The notes under the pieces: generated by a model | Told to the model about the DNA's origin: nothing | Seen by the model: only the letters and a program-made list of their open reading frames with translations | Database searches by the model: none | Origin: Accumulibacter sp. | GTDB lineage: Bacteria > Pseudomonadota > Gammaproteobacteria > Burkholderiales > Rhodocyclaceae | NCBI RefSeq assembly: GCF_023806565.1 | Contig: NZ_JAMTDV010000131.1 | Coordinates: 5,286-62,597, forward strand | DNA: 57,312 bases | Direction: 5' to 3' | In this document: positions 45,182 through 54,289 of the stretch, one piece after another | Numbering within the stretch: the first letter of the stretch is position 1 | Layout: each line of letters begins with the position of its first letter | Position numbers and translations under genes: made by a program

Positions 45182-45562
45182 TCAGGCCGTCTGCTTGACA
45201 AACAGCCCCTTGATGCTGTCGAGCGCCTTGGCCAGGGCGAGCATTTCCTGCGACGGCACCTGCCGGATCACTTCCTTGGTTGCACGGTCGATGATCTTCA
45301 CTACCAGTTGCCCCGTGTCGTGATCGACGCTGAATTCGAGATTGTTGTTGATCGGTTCGACAAACTCGCGGACGCTCTTGGTGGCCGCTTCCAGCTTCGC
45401 CCGGTCAGGCTCCGTTACCGACGCGGCTGTCGATTGTGAAAGTTGCGCAGCGTCGACATTGGAGGTCATGCTTCCGCGCGTTGCCCTGAATTCTCCGGTG
45501 GCGACGGTGCCTGCCGCGCTGGCTGGCGGGGGTAGCGAAGCGCCTGTGGGTTGGATGTTCAT
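45182..45562 (-). CDS. flaG: flagellar protein FlaG
   Basis: This 126-residue protein has an Ala/Thr-rich N terminus and the conserved FlaG C-terminal region: LEFSVDHDTGQLVVKIID and IRQVPSQEMLALAKALD. FlaG affects filament length in several bacteria. ATG 45562 has AAGGAG upstream. It lies 87 bases after fliC, with a strong hairpin between them. Confidence 0.88.
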   Translation of the reverse strand: MNIQPTGASLPPPASAAGTVATGEFRATRGSMTSNVDAAQLSQSTAASVTEPDRAKLEAATKSVREFVEPINNNLEFSVDHDTGQLVVKIIDRATKEVIRQVPSQEMLALAKALDSIKGLFVKQTA

Positions 45563-45584
45563 CGCACGCTCCTTGGTGGGGACG

Positions 45585-45625
45585 CATCGGGGCGCGCCCG
45601 CGTCGCCGCGACCGCGCCCCCGATG
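45585..45625. terminator. strong hairpin between fliC and flaG
   Basis: CATCGGGGCGCG (45585-45596) pairs with CGCGCCCCCGATG (45613-45625) with a single-base bulge. It directly follows the fliC stop region and precedes the flaG start. No T-run follows on the minus strand, so it may stabilise fliC mRNA or give partial read-through rather than full termination. Confidence 0.5.
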
Positions 45626-45649
45626 TTACTGCTTTTCGATCCGCCTGAC

Positions 45650-47401
45650 CTAGCCCTTCAACAGCGAGAGCACGTTTTGTGGCAGCGAGTTGGCTTGCGC
45701 CAGCATCGCCGTTCCGGCCTGCTGCATGATCTGGGCGCGAGTCAGGTTGGCGGTTTCCGCAGCGAAATCGGCGTCGAGGATCCGGCTACGGGACGCCGAC
45801 AGGTTCTCCGAGGTGGTCGCCAGATTGCTCACGACGCTGCTGAATCGATTCTGCAGTGCGCCGAGACTCGCCCGACTCGAGTTGATGTTGGCCAACGCGG
45901 CGTCAATCGTGGAAATCGCGTTTTGTGCTCCGGCGGCGGTGGTCAGATCGACGCTCGATATGCCTGCGCCGAAAGTTGCGGTCGCGGCCGTGTAGCCGGC
46001 CGTCAAGGCAGTACTGGCCAGGTTTGCACCGCCGAGATTGATGCCGGCGCTGCTGCTCGAAGACAGCTTGATGCCGCCATAGGTGTTGGTCAGCGTGTTC
46101 GCCGTGAAGCCGGTGTTGGTTGCCGCCGCTGCTCCTTTCGTTTCGACGGTGATCGTGCGGCCATCGGCGGCCGCGAGGCTGATCTTGTTGCTGCTGGTGT
46201 TGAAGCTCGCAACGACCCCGGTCTGATTGGACACCGCGTTGATCGCCGCCACCACATTGTTGCCCTGGGCGGCGACATTGGCGCCGGCGGCGATGGCGCC
46301 GAGCTTGACGCCGTTGATCTTGATGTAGTCGGTATTGTCCCCGGCAACGGCGGCGAAGGTGCTGAGCGCACCGCTGGTGACGCTGGTCGTGGTCGCTACC
46401 GCGGAAACGCCGGTTTGCCCGGTGACCGTATTGAACGCTGCCGCCTTGGCGATCGCGCTGTCGGCGCCGACCTTGGTCGTGCCCGCGGTCAGGCCGGTAT
46501 TGGCCAGCGTGCCGGCGCCGGTCAGTTCGATCTTGATGTCCCGGCCATCCTTGGAGGCGAGGGTGAGGACCCCGGATGCATTGCTGGCGACGACGCCGGT
46601 GGTCGCGGTGACGCTGTTGATTGCGTCGCGAATGGCATCGCCCTGCAGGGTGACGGTACTGCCGCCGGTGGTTGCGCCGATCGAAACGCCGTTGATCTTG
46701 ACGTCGCCGTCGGCGATCGACGCACCGGTGCCGGTGATCGTCGCGCCGCTGAAGCTGACCGAACTCGAAACACCATCCGAGACCGACGGTCCGACGCCGT
46801 AGCCATTGACCGTGATGCCACCAGTGGCGATGGCGCCGTTGGTCACCGTCGCCGTTTGCGTCGTGACGTAGGAGGAAGTGGTGCCGACGCCCAAGGCATC
46901 CGATTTGGCGCTGGAGATCGATCCGATGGTGATGAGCTCGCCGCTGTTCGCGCCGATCTGGAAAGCCTGCGAGTTGAAGGTGCCGTCGAGCAGCTTGACG
47001 CCGTTGAAAGCGGTCTGACTGGCAACCGTATTGATCTGCTGCACCAGGTTGTCCACTTCCTGTTGCAGAGCGGCACGGTCGGTGGAGGTGTTGGTTGCAT
47101 TCGACGCCTGCACGGACAGGTCGCGCATCCGCTGCAGCGAATCGGTGATGCTCTGCAGACCGCCTTCCGCCGTCTGCGCCAGCGAGATGCCGTCATTGGC
47201 GTTGCGCGAAGCCTGATTGAGGCCGTTGATCTGGGAGGTCATGCGGGCCGAAATTGCGAGGCCGGCTGCGTCGTCCTTGGCGCTGTTGATGCGCAGGCCG
47301 GAGGAAAGACGCTGCAGCGAGGTCGCGAGCGAGGCCTGCGACATGTTGAGGCTGCGTTGCGAGTTGAGCGACGCGACGTTGGTGTTGATGACTGAGGGCA
47401 T
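45650..47401 (-). CDS. fliC: flagellin FliC
   Basis: This 583-residue flagellin has both conserved ends: VINTNVASLNSQRSL and LRINSAKDDAAGLAIS at the N terminus, and RILDADFAAETANLTR with NSLPQNVLSLLKG at the C terminus. The variable middle is rich in Ser, Thr and Gly and contains two related modules (residues about 234-305 and 359-436). The Ser/Thr-rich region is a plausible target of the nearby OGT-like transferase. GGAGAAGG lies before ATG 47401, and a sigma-28-type promoter lies about 105-130 bases upstream. Confidence 0.96.
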   Translation of the reverse strand: MPSVINTNVASLNSQRSLNMSQASLATSLQRLSSGLRINSAKDDAAGLAISARMTSQINGLNQASRNANDGISLAQTAEGGLQSITDSLQRMRDLSVQASNATNTSTDRAALQQEVDNLVQQINTVASQTAFNGVKLLDGTFNSQAFQIGANSGELITIGSISSAKSDALGVGTTSSYVTTQTATVTNGAIATGGITVNGYGVGPSVSDGVSSSVSFSGATITGTGASIADGDVKINGVSIGATTGGSTVTLQGDAIRDAINSVTATTGVVASNASGVLTLASKDGRDIKIELTGAGTLANTGLTAGTTKVGADSAIAKAAAFNTVTGQTGVSAVATTTSVTSGALSTFAAVAGDNTDYIKINGVKLGAIAAGANVAAQGNNVVAAINAVSNQTGVVASFNTSSNKISLAAADGRTITVETKGAAAATNTGFTANTLTNTYGGIKLSSSSSAGINLGGANLASTALTAGYTAATATFGAGISSVDLTTAAGAQNAISTIDAALANINSSRASLGALQNRFSSVVSNLATTSENLSASRSRILDADFAAETANLTRAQIMQQAGTAMLAQANSLPQNVLSLLKG

Positions 47402-47506
47402 TTTCCTTCTCCTATCACTGTCGATTTGACCTTGGCCTGCCGCCGACCATTCGGCGAGACGTTTGCCTGGTGGTCACGGGTGGCGACTGTTTCGCTTACA
47501 TTCTTC

Positions 47507-47533
47507 CTTACGGCCCACCGCCGGAAAACTTTA
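47507..47533 (-). promoter_or_regulatory. sigma-28 (FliA)-type promoter of fliC
   Basis: On the minus strand the -35 element is TAAAGTTT (47533-47526), and 11 bases later the -10 element is GCCGTAAG (47514-47507). This matches the sigma-28 consensus TAAAGTTT-N11-GCCGATAA at the -35, spacing and most of the -10. It would start transcription about 100 bases before fliC. Confidence 0.75.
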
Positions 47534-47536
47534 ATG

Positions 47537-47574
47537 GTCTTCTATCGGCTTGCCGTGTAAGTCCTCTATCGGCT
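47537..47574 (-). repeat. 14-bp direct repeat upstream of the fliC promoter
   Basis: GTCTTCTATCGGCT (47537-47550) and GTCCTCTATCGGCT (47561-47574) on the plus strand are 13/14 identical with a period of 24 bases. On the minus strand they contain GCCGATA, resembling a sigma-28 -10 element. They lie just upstream of the sigma-28 -35 site and could bind a regulator or be promoter duplicates. Confidence 0.55.
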
Positions 47575-47979
47575 GCCGGCCGGCAAGGTTGAGGGTGACT
47601 TCGCCTGTCGCGCACGGGCAGCAGCGTTGGCGTCAGTCGCTCGCAGCGAGTTGCCGAGTGGCTGGTTGAAGCAGTCCGGTCGGACAGGATCCGGGGCAAG
47701 CAGCAACTCTGCCCGTGCTGATTGTCCCGGGGGGTATAATGGCGCTTGATTCCCTGCGATTCCGTATCTTCTCGGGCGGCTGCCGCAGCTTTGCGAGCCC
47801 GTGCTTCGCGGCGATCCCTTCATCCACGCGACAGCCGCTGTCCCCGACTTGCGCGGGAGCGGTAGCGTCGAGGGTGTCCGCCCACCGGGTCGCCAACGGT
47901 GGCGAGCCAGATCCGCCGTTCAGGAGAAGGCCGGCAGATCGCCAGGTCGGATTGCGTTCGTCAATGTGCGTGGAAGTCT
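47575..47979. other. non-coding region before surE
   Basis: With the fliC promoter area, these bases separate the divergent fliC and surE starts (578 bases in total). An extended -10-like GGTATAAT (TATAAT at 47735-47740) points toward surE, but its -35 is weak and it would give a leader of about 235 bases. No gene or recognised RNA family was found. Confidence 0.4.
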
Positions 47980-48723
47980 ATGCGGATCCTGCTCTGTAAC
48001 GATGACGGTTATTTCGCGCCCGGGATCGAGCATCTGGCGAGCGCACTGTCGGAACTCGCCGAGGTTACGGTGGTAGCTCCGGAGCGTGACCGCAGTGGTG
48101 CGAGCAATTCGCTGACGCTCGACCGGCCGCTGTCGCTCAAACGAGCGGCCAACGGCTTCTACTACGTCAACGGGACGCCGACCGATTGCGTTCACCTGGC
48201 CGTCACCGGCATGCTCGACGCGCTTCCGGACATGGTTGTTTCGGGAATCAACATCGGTGCCAACATGGGCGATGACACGATCTATTCGGGGACTGTCGCG
48301 GCGGCGACCGAAGGCTTTCTGCTTGGTATTCCATCCCTAGCCATCTCGCTGTGCAGCAGTTCCGGCGCGCACTTTGCGAGTGCCGCGCGGGTCGCCCGTG
48401 AGCTCGTCGGGCGGTTGCGACAGGTGGCGCCGCGCGAGCCCGTCCTGCTCAACGTCAATGTTCCGGACCTGCCGCATGCACAACTGCGTGGTGTGGTCGT
48501 CACTCGCCTCGGCAAGCGCCACAAGGCTGAACCGGTGGTGCGCACGTGTTCGCCACGCAACGAAACCGTTTTCTGGATTGGTGCCGCCGGAGCGGCGCAG
48601 GATGCGGGGGAGGGGACCGACTTCTACGCCGTGCAGAACGATCAGGTTTCCGTGACGCCGCTGCAGGTCGATCTGACGCACAATGCCCAGTTGCCCCTGG
48701 TACGCGATTGGCTGGCGCGATGA
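47980..48723 (+). CDS. surE: 5'/3'-nucleotidase SurE
   Basis: This 247-residue metal-dependent phosphatase acts on nucleoside monophosphates. The N terminus [16 protein letters not shown] holds the metal-binding Asp pair (D8, D9), and [22 protein letters not shown] holds the phosphate-binding residues. It heads the conserved surE-pcm-nlpD-rpoS run; pcm overlaps its stop by 4 bases. ATG 47980 is chosen over an upstream open frame that lacks homology. Confidence 0.94.
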   Translation: MRILLCNDDGYFAPGIEHLASALSELAEVTVVAPERDRSGASNSLTLDRPLSLKRAANGFYYVNGTPTDCVHLAVTGMLDALPDMVVSGINIGANMGDDTIYSGTVAAATEGFLLGIPSLAISLCSSSGAHFASAARVARELVGRLRQVAPREPVLLNVNVPDLPHAQLRGVVVTRLGKRHKAEPVVRTCSPRNETVFWIGAAGAAQDAGEGTDFYAVQNDQVSVTPLQVDLTHNAQLPLVRDWLAR

Positions 48724-49385
48724 GCAAGGCGCTCCCGCACGCTGGTGTCGGCATGACTTCGCAGCGCACGCGGTCACGCATGATCGAGCGCTTGCGTGAG
48801 CAGGGAATCATTGACGAGGAGGTCCTGGCGGCGATCGCCGCCGTGCCGCGGCATGTCTTCGTCGAAGAGGCACTGGCGTCACGGGCGTACGAGGATACGG
48901 CGCTGCCGCTGGGGTTTTCGCAAACGATCTCGCAGCCGTACGTGGTTGCACGCATGCTCGAGGCCTTGCGCGCCGGACGCGAGGACCTCGGCAGGACGCT
49001 GGAGGTCGGCGCCGGCTGCGGCTACCAGGCCGCGGTTCTCGCGCAACTGACCGACGAGGTCTTTGCCGTCGAGAGGATTGGTCCGCTGCTTGCCAAGGCC
49101 AAGCTCAACCTGCGCGCGATCCGGCAGCTCAAGGTGCGCCTGAAGCACGCCGACGGACAACTCGGCCTGCCCGAGGCGGCGCCTTTTGATACGATCATCG
49201 TCGCCGCGGCGGCAGCGCGCGTGCCGCGGGCGCTGCTGCAGCAGCTCGCTCCGGGTGGCCGGTTGATCCTGCCGCTGGGCGGGGCGACCCAACATCTGGC
49301 GATGATCGAACGACGCGCCGAAGGCTTTGTCGAAAGTCGCCTGGATGCTGTTCGTTTCGTTCCGCTATTATCGGGAGTCGAATGA
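48720..49385 (+). CDS. pcm: protein-L-isoaspartate O-methyltransferase Pcm
   Basis: This 221-residue repair enzyme methylates isoaspartyl residues with SAM. The active segment [16 protein letters not shown] and the SAM motif [14 protein letters not shown] are intact, and [10 protein letters not shown] is near the C terminus. The start overlaps surE by 4 bases and the stop overlaps nlpD by 4 bases. Confidence 0.94.
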   Translation: MSKALPHAGVGMTSQRTRSRMIERLREQGIIDEEVLAAIAAVPRHVFVEEALASRAYEDTALPLGFSQTISQPYVVARMLEALRAGREDLGRTLEVGAGCGYQAAVLAQLTDEVFAVERIGPLLAKAKLNLRAIRQLKVRLKHADGQLGLPEAAPFDTIIVAAAAARVPRALLQQLAPGGRLILPLGGATQHLAMIERRAEGFVESRLDAVRFVPLLSGVE

Positions 49386-50350
49386 AGGATCAAGATCATC
49401 CCGCCCGTCACGGCGTCGTGCTGGCGCTGCTAGTCGTCCTGGCAGGCTGTGCCAGCAAGGCGCCGGCACCGGCTGAGCGCTCGGGGCAGGCCGGGGCGCA
49501 GGCCGTGCCCGCGGCAGCGGTGGCCGGCAAGGATCAATACGTCGTCAAGAAAGGCGATACGCTGCATTCGATCGCGCTCGATCACGGGCTCGACTACCGC
49601 GAGCTGGCCGCCTGGAACAATATCGAGAATCCGAATCGCATCCTCGTCGGGCAGGTTCTGCGCACCCGGCCGCCCGGCTCGGCGGCTGCCGGCGATACTG
49701 TCGTGGTGCGTCCGGTGGTCAGCACAGCCGCAGTCGAGCAGCGTTCGCTGAGCGCCGGCGGCGACTTGCTGAAGCGCGAGCCGAAGGCAGGCAAGGAACC
49801 CTACTCCGAGCAAGCACTGGCGCGTGCGCTGGCGCCGCCGAAGCCAGTCGAACCGGTCAGCGTGGCCAAGGTCGAGAGCAGGCCGGAGGCGCGCGCCGAG
49901 GTCAAGGCCGAGAGCAAGCCGGAAAGCAAGGCGACCGCAGCAAACGAGGAAAAGCCGGCCGACGCCGCATCCGGCAGCGAGGATGTGACCTGGAGTTGGC
50001 CGGCCGGCGGCAAGGTGATCGGTACTTTCAGCGAGGGCGGCAACAAGGGGATCGACATCGGCGGCAAGGCCGGCGACGCCGTGCTGGCCGCCGGTGCCGG
50101 CAAGGTGGTCTACAGCGGCACCGGCCTGCGCGGCTACGGCAAGCTGGTCATCGTCAAGCACAACAATACCTATCTGACCGCCTACGCGCATAACCAGAAT
50201 ATCCTGGTCAAGGAGGGGCAAACGGTCGTCAAGGGGCAGAAAATTGCCGAGATGGGCAATACCGACGCCGACCAGGTCAAGCTGCACTTCGAGATACGGC
50301 GGCAGGGCAAGCCGATTGATCCGCTCAAACAGTTGCCGCCGCGCGGATGA
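49382..50350 (+). CDS. nlpD: NlpD-type LysM/M23 lipoprotein (amidase activator)
   Basis: This 322-residue lipoprotein has a lipobox LAGC (C23), a LysM domain ([15 protein letters not shown], about residues 53-96), a Glu/Lys/Ala-rich linker and a C-terminal M23-like domain. The M23 metal ligands are missing: the first site reads NKGIDIGG and the last KLHFEI instead of HLHFE. It should therefore be an amidase activator, like E. coli NlpD, acting in cell division. It overlaps pcm and rpoS by 4 bases each. rpoS promoters often lie inside nlpD. Confidence 0.92.
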   Translation: MKDQDHPARHGVVLALLVVLAGCASKAPAPAERSGQAGAQAVPAAAVAGKDQYVVKKGDTLHSIALDHGLDYRELAAWNNIENPNRILVGQVLRTRPPGSAAAGDTVVVRPVVSTAAVEQRSLSAGGDLLKREPKAGKEPYSEQALARALAPPKPVEPVSVAKVESRPEARAEVKAESKPESKATAANEEKPADAASGSEDVTWSWPAGGKVIGTFSEGGNKGIDIGGKAGDAVLAAGAGKVVYSGTGLRGYGKLVIVKHNNTYLTAYAHNQNILVKEGQTVVKGQKIAEMGNTDADQVKLHFEIRRQGKPIDPLKQLPPRG

Positions 50351-51309
50351 TGTCGCGCGTTTTCGATCCTGACGAGTATCCTGGCGGAGACGACGATCCG
50401 CCGGAAACTGCCATGGAAGCTGCGGAGCTGTCGTCAGAAAGCGATTCGGCCGAGCAGCCAGCGTCACCAGAGGCGGATCTGCTCAACGACGTCACCCAGC
50501 ACTATCTCAACGAGATCGGCGCCAAGCCGCTCTTCACGCCGAGCGAGGAGGCGGTCTGGGCACGCCGTGCGCATGCCGGGGATTTCGTCGCGCGGCAGAA
50601 AATGATCGAGCACAATCTGCGCCTGGTGGTCAATATCGCCAAGCACTACCTCAACCGTGGCCTTCCGCTGCTGGACATGATCGAGGAGGGAAATCTCGGT
50701 CTGATCCACGCCATCGAGAAGTTCGACCCCGAGCGCGGCTTTCGCTTCTCGACTTACGCCACCTGGTGGATCAGGCAGGGCATCGAACGCGCGATCATGA
50801 ATCAGTCGCGAACGATTCGTCTGCCGGTGCATGTGGTCAAGGAAATCAACCTCGTGCTGCGCGCCATACGCCATCTGGAGTTGGCCAACGGGCAGGAGAC
50901 TTGCGTCGAGCAGATCGCCCACCTGATCGACCGGCCGAGCGAAGAGGTGCGCCGGGTGATGGCGCTGAACGAGCGCATCGCGTCCCTCGACGCGCCGTTG
51001 CAAGTGGACCCCAGCCGATCAATTGGCGACGTGATTGCTGACGACAGCCTGATCGATCCCGATGAGCTGTTGCAGTCGAACGAAATCGGCGACCTCCTGC
51101 GGCGCTGGCTCGGGCAACTCGCCGACAAGCATCAGGAGGTGCTGCAGAGACGTTACGGCCTTTCGGGCCGCGACGCGAGCACCCTCGAGGAGATCGCCAC
51201 CGATCTCAATCTGACCCGTGAGCGGGTTCGCCAGATCCAGATCGAGGCACTTGATCACCTTCGGCGCATCATTCGGCGGGGCGGCGGGACGCCGGACAAC
51301 CTGCTCTAG
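50347..51309 (+). CDS. rpoS: RNA polymerase sigma factor RpoS
   Basis: This 320-residue stationary-phase sigma factor has regions 1.2 to 4. Visible are DVTQHYLNEIGAKPLFTPSEE, the region 2 core IEEGNLGLIHAIEKFDPERGFRFSTYATWWIRQ (read as LIHAIEKFDPERGF) and the region 4 helix-turn-helix LTRERVRQIQIEALDHLR. The acidic N-terminal extension is typical of RpoS in this group. The start overlaps the nlpD stop. Its TAG stop shares the CTAG palindrome with the convergent mltB stop. Confidence 0.95.
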   Translation: MMSRVFDPDEYPGGDDDPPETAMEAAELSSESDSAEQPASPEADLLNDVTQHYLNEIGAKPLFTPSEEAVWARRAHAGDFVARQKMIEHNLRLVVNIAKHYLNRGLPLLDMIEEGNLGLIHAIEKFDPERGFRFSTYATWWIRQGIERAIMNQSRTIRLPVHVVKEINLVLRAIRHLELANGQETCVEQIAHLIDRPSEEVRRVMALNERIASLDAPLQVDPSRSIGDVIADDSLIDPDELLQSNEIGDLLRRWLGQLADKHQEVLQRRYGLSGRDASTLEEIATDLNLTRERVRQIQIEALDHLRRIIRRGGGTPDNLL

Positions 51310-52322
51310 CGGACATCGTAGCCAAGCCCGTCGCGTGCTGCGCGCAGCGCTTCGGCGAGCTGAAACACCGCCATCGCGTAGAAACTCGAACGATTGTAGC
51401 GGGTGATCACGTAGAAGTTGTCGAAGCCGAGCCAGTATTCGGTTGCGGCGCCGGGCGTCACCAAGTCGATGAGCGCTGCCGGCAGGTCGCTCGCGGCGGC
51501 GGCGACCACTCCTTCCCGCGCCAGTTCGCTGACGGTCAGCGACGGCTTGATGCCCAGGACCAGCAGCGGCGCCGGATCAGCAGTGACTCTTGCCGGCACC
51601 GCCACCGGCGCGCCGTATTGCCAGCCGTGCTGCTGAAGGAAGCGGGCGACGCTGCCGATGGCGTCGGCGGTGCTATTGCGCAGGTCGATGCGATCGTCGC
51701 CGTCGAAGTCGACGGCGAAGCGACGCTGGCTGCTCGGCATGAACTGGGGAATGCCGATGGCGCCGGCGTACGAGCCTTTGACGGAGAGTGGGCTGACGCC
51801 GCTTTCGCGGGCCAGCAGCAGGAACTGCTCGAGTTCGCCGCGGAAGAACTCGGCGCGCGGCGGGTATTCGAAAGCCAGCGAAGCGAGCGCCTCGAGGACG
51901 CCAAAACTGCCCATGTCTTGTCCATACACGGTTTCCACTCCGATGATCGCCACGATCACTTCCGGCGGCACCCCGTAGATCGCCTGTGCACGCTGCAGGG
52001 TGGCCGCATTCCTGCGCCAGAACGAGATGCCGCCGGCGATGCGCTGACTGTTCACGAAGCGCTCGCGATAGCGCTGCCAGGAGCGCTGCTTTTCGGGTAC
52101 CGCGGGCGGGCGGATGGCGCGCAGCACGACGGCGTTCGGCCGGATGGTCGCGAATTGCTGCGTCAGGTGGCTGACGTCGAAACCGTAGCGGTCGTGCATA
52201 TCGGTGATGAAGGCCTTGACCTCGGGGTTCTGGCTGAAGGCCGCGGCGTGCTGGCAGTGGCCGACGAGCGGCAGCAGGTTGCCGAGAAGTACGCAAAGCA
52301 GGGTGGCGAGGGGCCGCTTCAA
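51306..52322 (-). CDS. mltB: lytic murein transglycosylase B (MltB-type)
   Basis: This 338-residue periplasmic enzyme cleaves peptidoglycan to 1,6-anhydromuropeptides. The catalytic glutamate is E130 in IIGVETVYGQDMG. SYAGAIGIPQFMPSS and the EF-hand-like DFDGDDRIDL match MltB. A signal peptide is present, but the LVGHC junction is not a good lipobox, so it may be soluble. The start is TTG 52322, with GGAG upstream and a TTGA overlap with the transglutaminase stop. It converges on rpoS. Confidence 0.9.
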   Translation of the reverse strand: MKRPLATLLCVLLGNLLPLVGHCQHAAAFSQNPEVKAFITDMHDRYGFDVSHLTQQFATIRPNAVVLRAIRPPAVPEKQRSWQRYRERFVNSQRIAGGISFWRRNAATLQRAQAIYGVPPEVIVAIIGVETVYGQDMGSFGVLEALASLAFEYPPRAEFFRGELEQFLLLARESGVSPLSVKGSYAGAIGIPQFMPSSQRRFAVDFDGDDRIDLRNSTADAIGSVARFLQQHGWQYGAPVAVPARVTADPAPLLVLGIKPSLTVSELAREGVVAAAASDLPAALIDLVTPGAATEYWLGFDNFYVITRYNRSSFYAMAVFQLAEALRAARDGLGYDVR

Positions 52323-54289
52323 ACTTCGTTTCTCCGTTCCCGTGATAGGCGTCGCACGCAGTCGCGCAGCAGACGCAGATGTCCTTCGCCGCCACGACCA
52401 TAGCGCAGTTCGGCATAGTGGCCAGCGGCTTCGCTGGTAAGTGCCGCCAGCGCCGGTCTTGCTTGCGCGACGCGGTCGGCGAAATCGAGCGGACCTTCCC
52501 ATTCGGCACGGCAGATGCCGCGGCGCGCGAGTTGCCCGCAGTACTTCCCCCAGGCAAGTTGCGCCGGATCCGGGTGCCGTCGCTCCCGCAGCGTCCACAG
52601 GGTGACGGACAAGAGCAGCAAGCTGCAGAGCACTGCCAGAGACGTGGTCATGCTCTGCCAGTCCGGGTCTTGCAGGCCCAGCCGGGAGAGCAATTCGCGC
52701 TGGCGCTGCGGATTGTACCCGAGCACCCAGATATTCCAGCCATTGTTCGCCGCCTCCCAGCGGTTGCGCAGGTCGCGCAGCCAGTCGGCGTCGAGGCGGA
52801 CGATCGCCGGCAGCGGTTCGCTGGCGGGCAGGGCGGCGACGATTCCCTGCTCGATGCGCGACGGCGCGACTGCTGCCGTCGGATCGATGCGCACCCAGCC
52901 GACGCCGGCGAGCCAGACTTCCGCCCAGGCATGCGCATCGGACTGGCGCACGATCAGGTAGCCGTCGACCGGATTCACTTCGCCGCCCTGGTAGCCGGCG
53001 ACCACCCGGGCTGGAACGCCGGCCGCGCGCATCAGGAAGACGAAGGCGGAGGCGTAATGCTCGCAGAAGCCGCGGCGAGTCTCGAAGAGGAACTGGTCGA
53101 CGGCGTCGCGGCCGAGCAGCGGTGGTTGCAGCGTGTAGTGAAAGTCGTCCTCGCGGAACATGGCCAGCGCCGCTTCGACGATCCTCTCCGGCGGCAGTGA
53201 TTGCCACTGCTGCGCCAGCGCGCGGCTGCGCGGATTGATCCGCGCCGGCAGACGCAGCGCCTCCGCCAAGGTGGCTGGCACTTCCCCGCGATTGGCGCGA
53301 TAGTCGGGCGAAGAGGCGAAGGTGAAACGGGAGCGGACACGAACGGGCACACTGGCCACCGCTTCGAGGGTCGGCGCGAGCGACGCGTCTGGCGGCAGGC
53401 GGGTCGGCAGGTCGAGCGCCAGCAGCCAGCGCTGGTTGTGCGCTTCGAGGATGGTCGTGTAGGTGTAGGTGACGCCTCGCGCCTCGATTACCGGCGCCGG
53501 CCGTGGCGATTGCTGAGCGCTCACCCGCCAGGTGGTACCATCGTAGGCATCGAAAACCGGACCACGCCAGTACAGTTCGGTCTTCTCCGGGAGTTCGTCG
53601 ACGAAGCGGCTGCGGAAGGCGACCGCACCGGACTGAATAAGATTGCTGATCGACCCGGGCGACATCTGCGTGGATAGACCGCTGAGTGCGCCATGAGCGT
53701 CCTGCGGCAGGCCCCACAGCGGGCCGCTGACGCGTGGAAAAAGCAGATACAGGATGAGCAGGAAGGGCAGTGCCTGCAGCAGCAGTCGGGCGGCCTCGCG
53801 GGCAATCGTGGCGACTGGCTGGGTACCGCCGTGCAGCCGGATCAGGGTGCCGGTGAGCAGCGTCATCGTTGCCAGCAGCCAGACACCGGTCGCGATCGAC
53901 TGCGAATAGAAATAGTGGGTCAGCAGGAGAAAGAAGCCAAGCATGACGATCACCAGCGCGTCACGCCGGGCATGCATTTCCAACGGTTTGAGCGCCATCA
54001 GCAGGACCAGCATGGCCACCCCGGCGTCCCTGCCGAACACGCTGTGGAACTGCCAGGCGATTCCCGCGACGCTGCCGATTGCCAGCAGGCCCAGCGCCCA
54101 GCGCGGCGGTAGCCTGCGCCTCCGCTGCCAGAGCCAGGAGCGCCAGAGGAGTGCGCCTGCGGCGAGCAGTGACAGCCACGGTGGCAGGTGCCCGGCGTGC
54201 GGAGCAGCGGTGGCCAGGGCGCCGGCCAGCAACCACGGTACCGCACCATGCTCGAGCGCCGGCGGTCGGGCGCGGCTACGTTTCCCCAT
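52319..54289 (-). CDS. TgpA-type membrane transglutaminase-like protein
   Basis: This 656-residue protein has an N-terminal block of hydrophobic segments (about residues 15-190), a periplasmic transglutaminase-like domain and a final hydrophobic segment followed by a cytoplasmic tail. The catalytic triad is intact: C409 in RRGFCEHYASAF, His in DAHAWAEVWL and Asp in VRIDPTAAV. In Pseudomonas TgpA is important for viability. ATG 54289 overlaps the DUF58 end by 14 bases. The operon order MoxR-DUF58-TgpA is common in proteobacteria. Confidence 0.88.
   Translation of the reverse strand: MGKRSRARPPALEHGAVPWLLAGALATAAPHAGHLPPWLSLLAAGALLWRSWLWQRRRRLPPRWALGLLAIGSVAGIAWQFHSVFGRDAGVAMLVLLMALKPLEMHARRDALVIVMLGFFLLLTHYFYSQSIATGVWLLATMTLLTGTLIRLHGGTQPVATIAREAARLLLQALPFLLILYLLFPRVSGPLWGLPQDAHGALSGLSTQMSPGSISNLIQSGAVAFRSRFVDELPEKTELYWRGPVFDAYDGTTWRVSAQQSPRPAPVIEARGVTYTYTTILEAHNQRWLLALDLPTRLPPDASLAPTLEAVASVPVRVRSRFTFASSPDYRANRGEVPATLAEALRLPARINPRSRALAQQWQSLPPERIVEAALAMFREDDFHYTLQPPLLGRDAVDQFLFETRRGFCEHYASAFVFLMRAAGVPARVVAGYQGGEVNPVDGYLIVRQSDAHAWAEVWLAGVGWVRIDPTAAVAPSRIEQGIVAALPASEPLPAIVRLDADWLRDLRNRWEAANNGWNIWVLGYNPQRQRELLSRLGLQDPDWQSMTTSLAVLCSLLLLSVTLWTLRERRHPDPAQLAWGKYCGQLARRGICRAEWEGPLDFADRVAQARPALAALTSEAAGHYAELRYGRGGEGHLRLLRDCVRRLSRERRNEV

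Noticed and set aside
45551-47395. Plus-strand open frame of about 614 codons opposite fliC
   Set aside because: Shadow of the flagellin gene, low complexity, and no start signal.
49382-50350. Active M23 endopeptidase
   Set aside because: Metal-ligand histidines are missing; position and domains fit the catalytically inactive activator NlpD.
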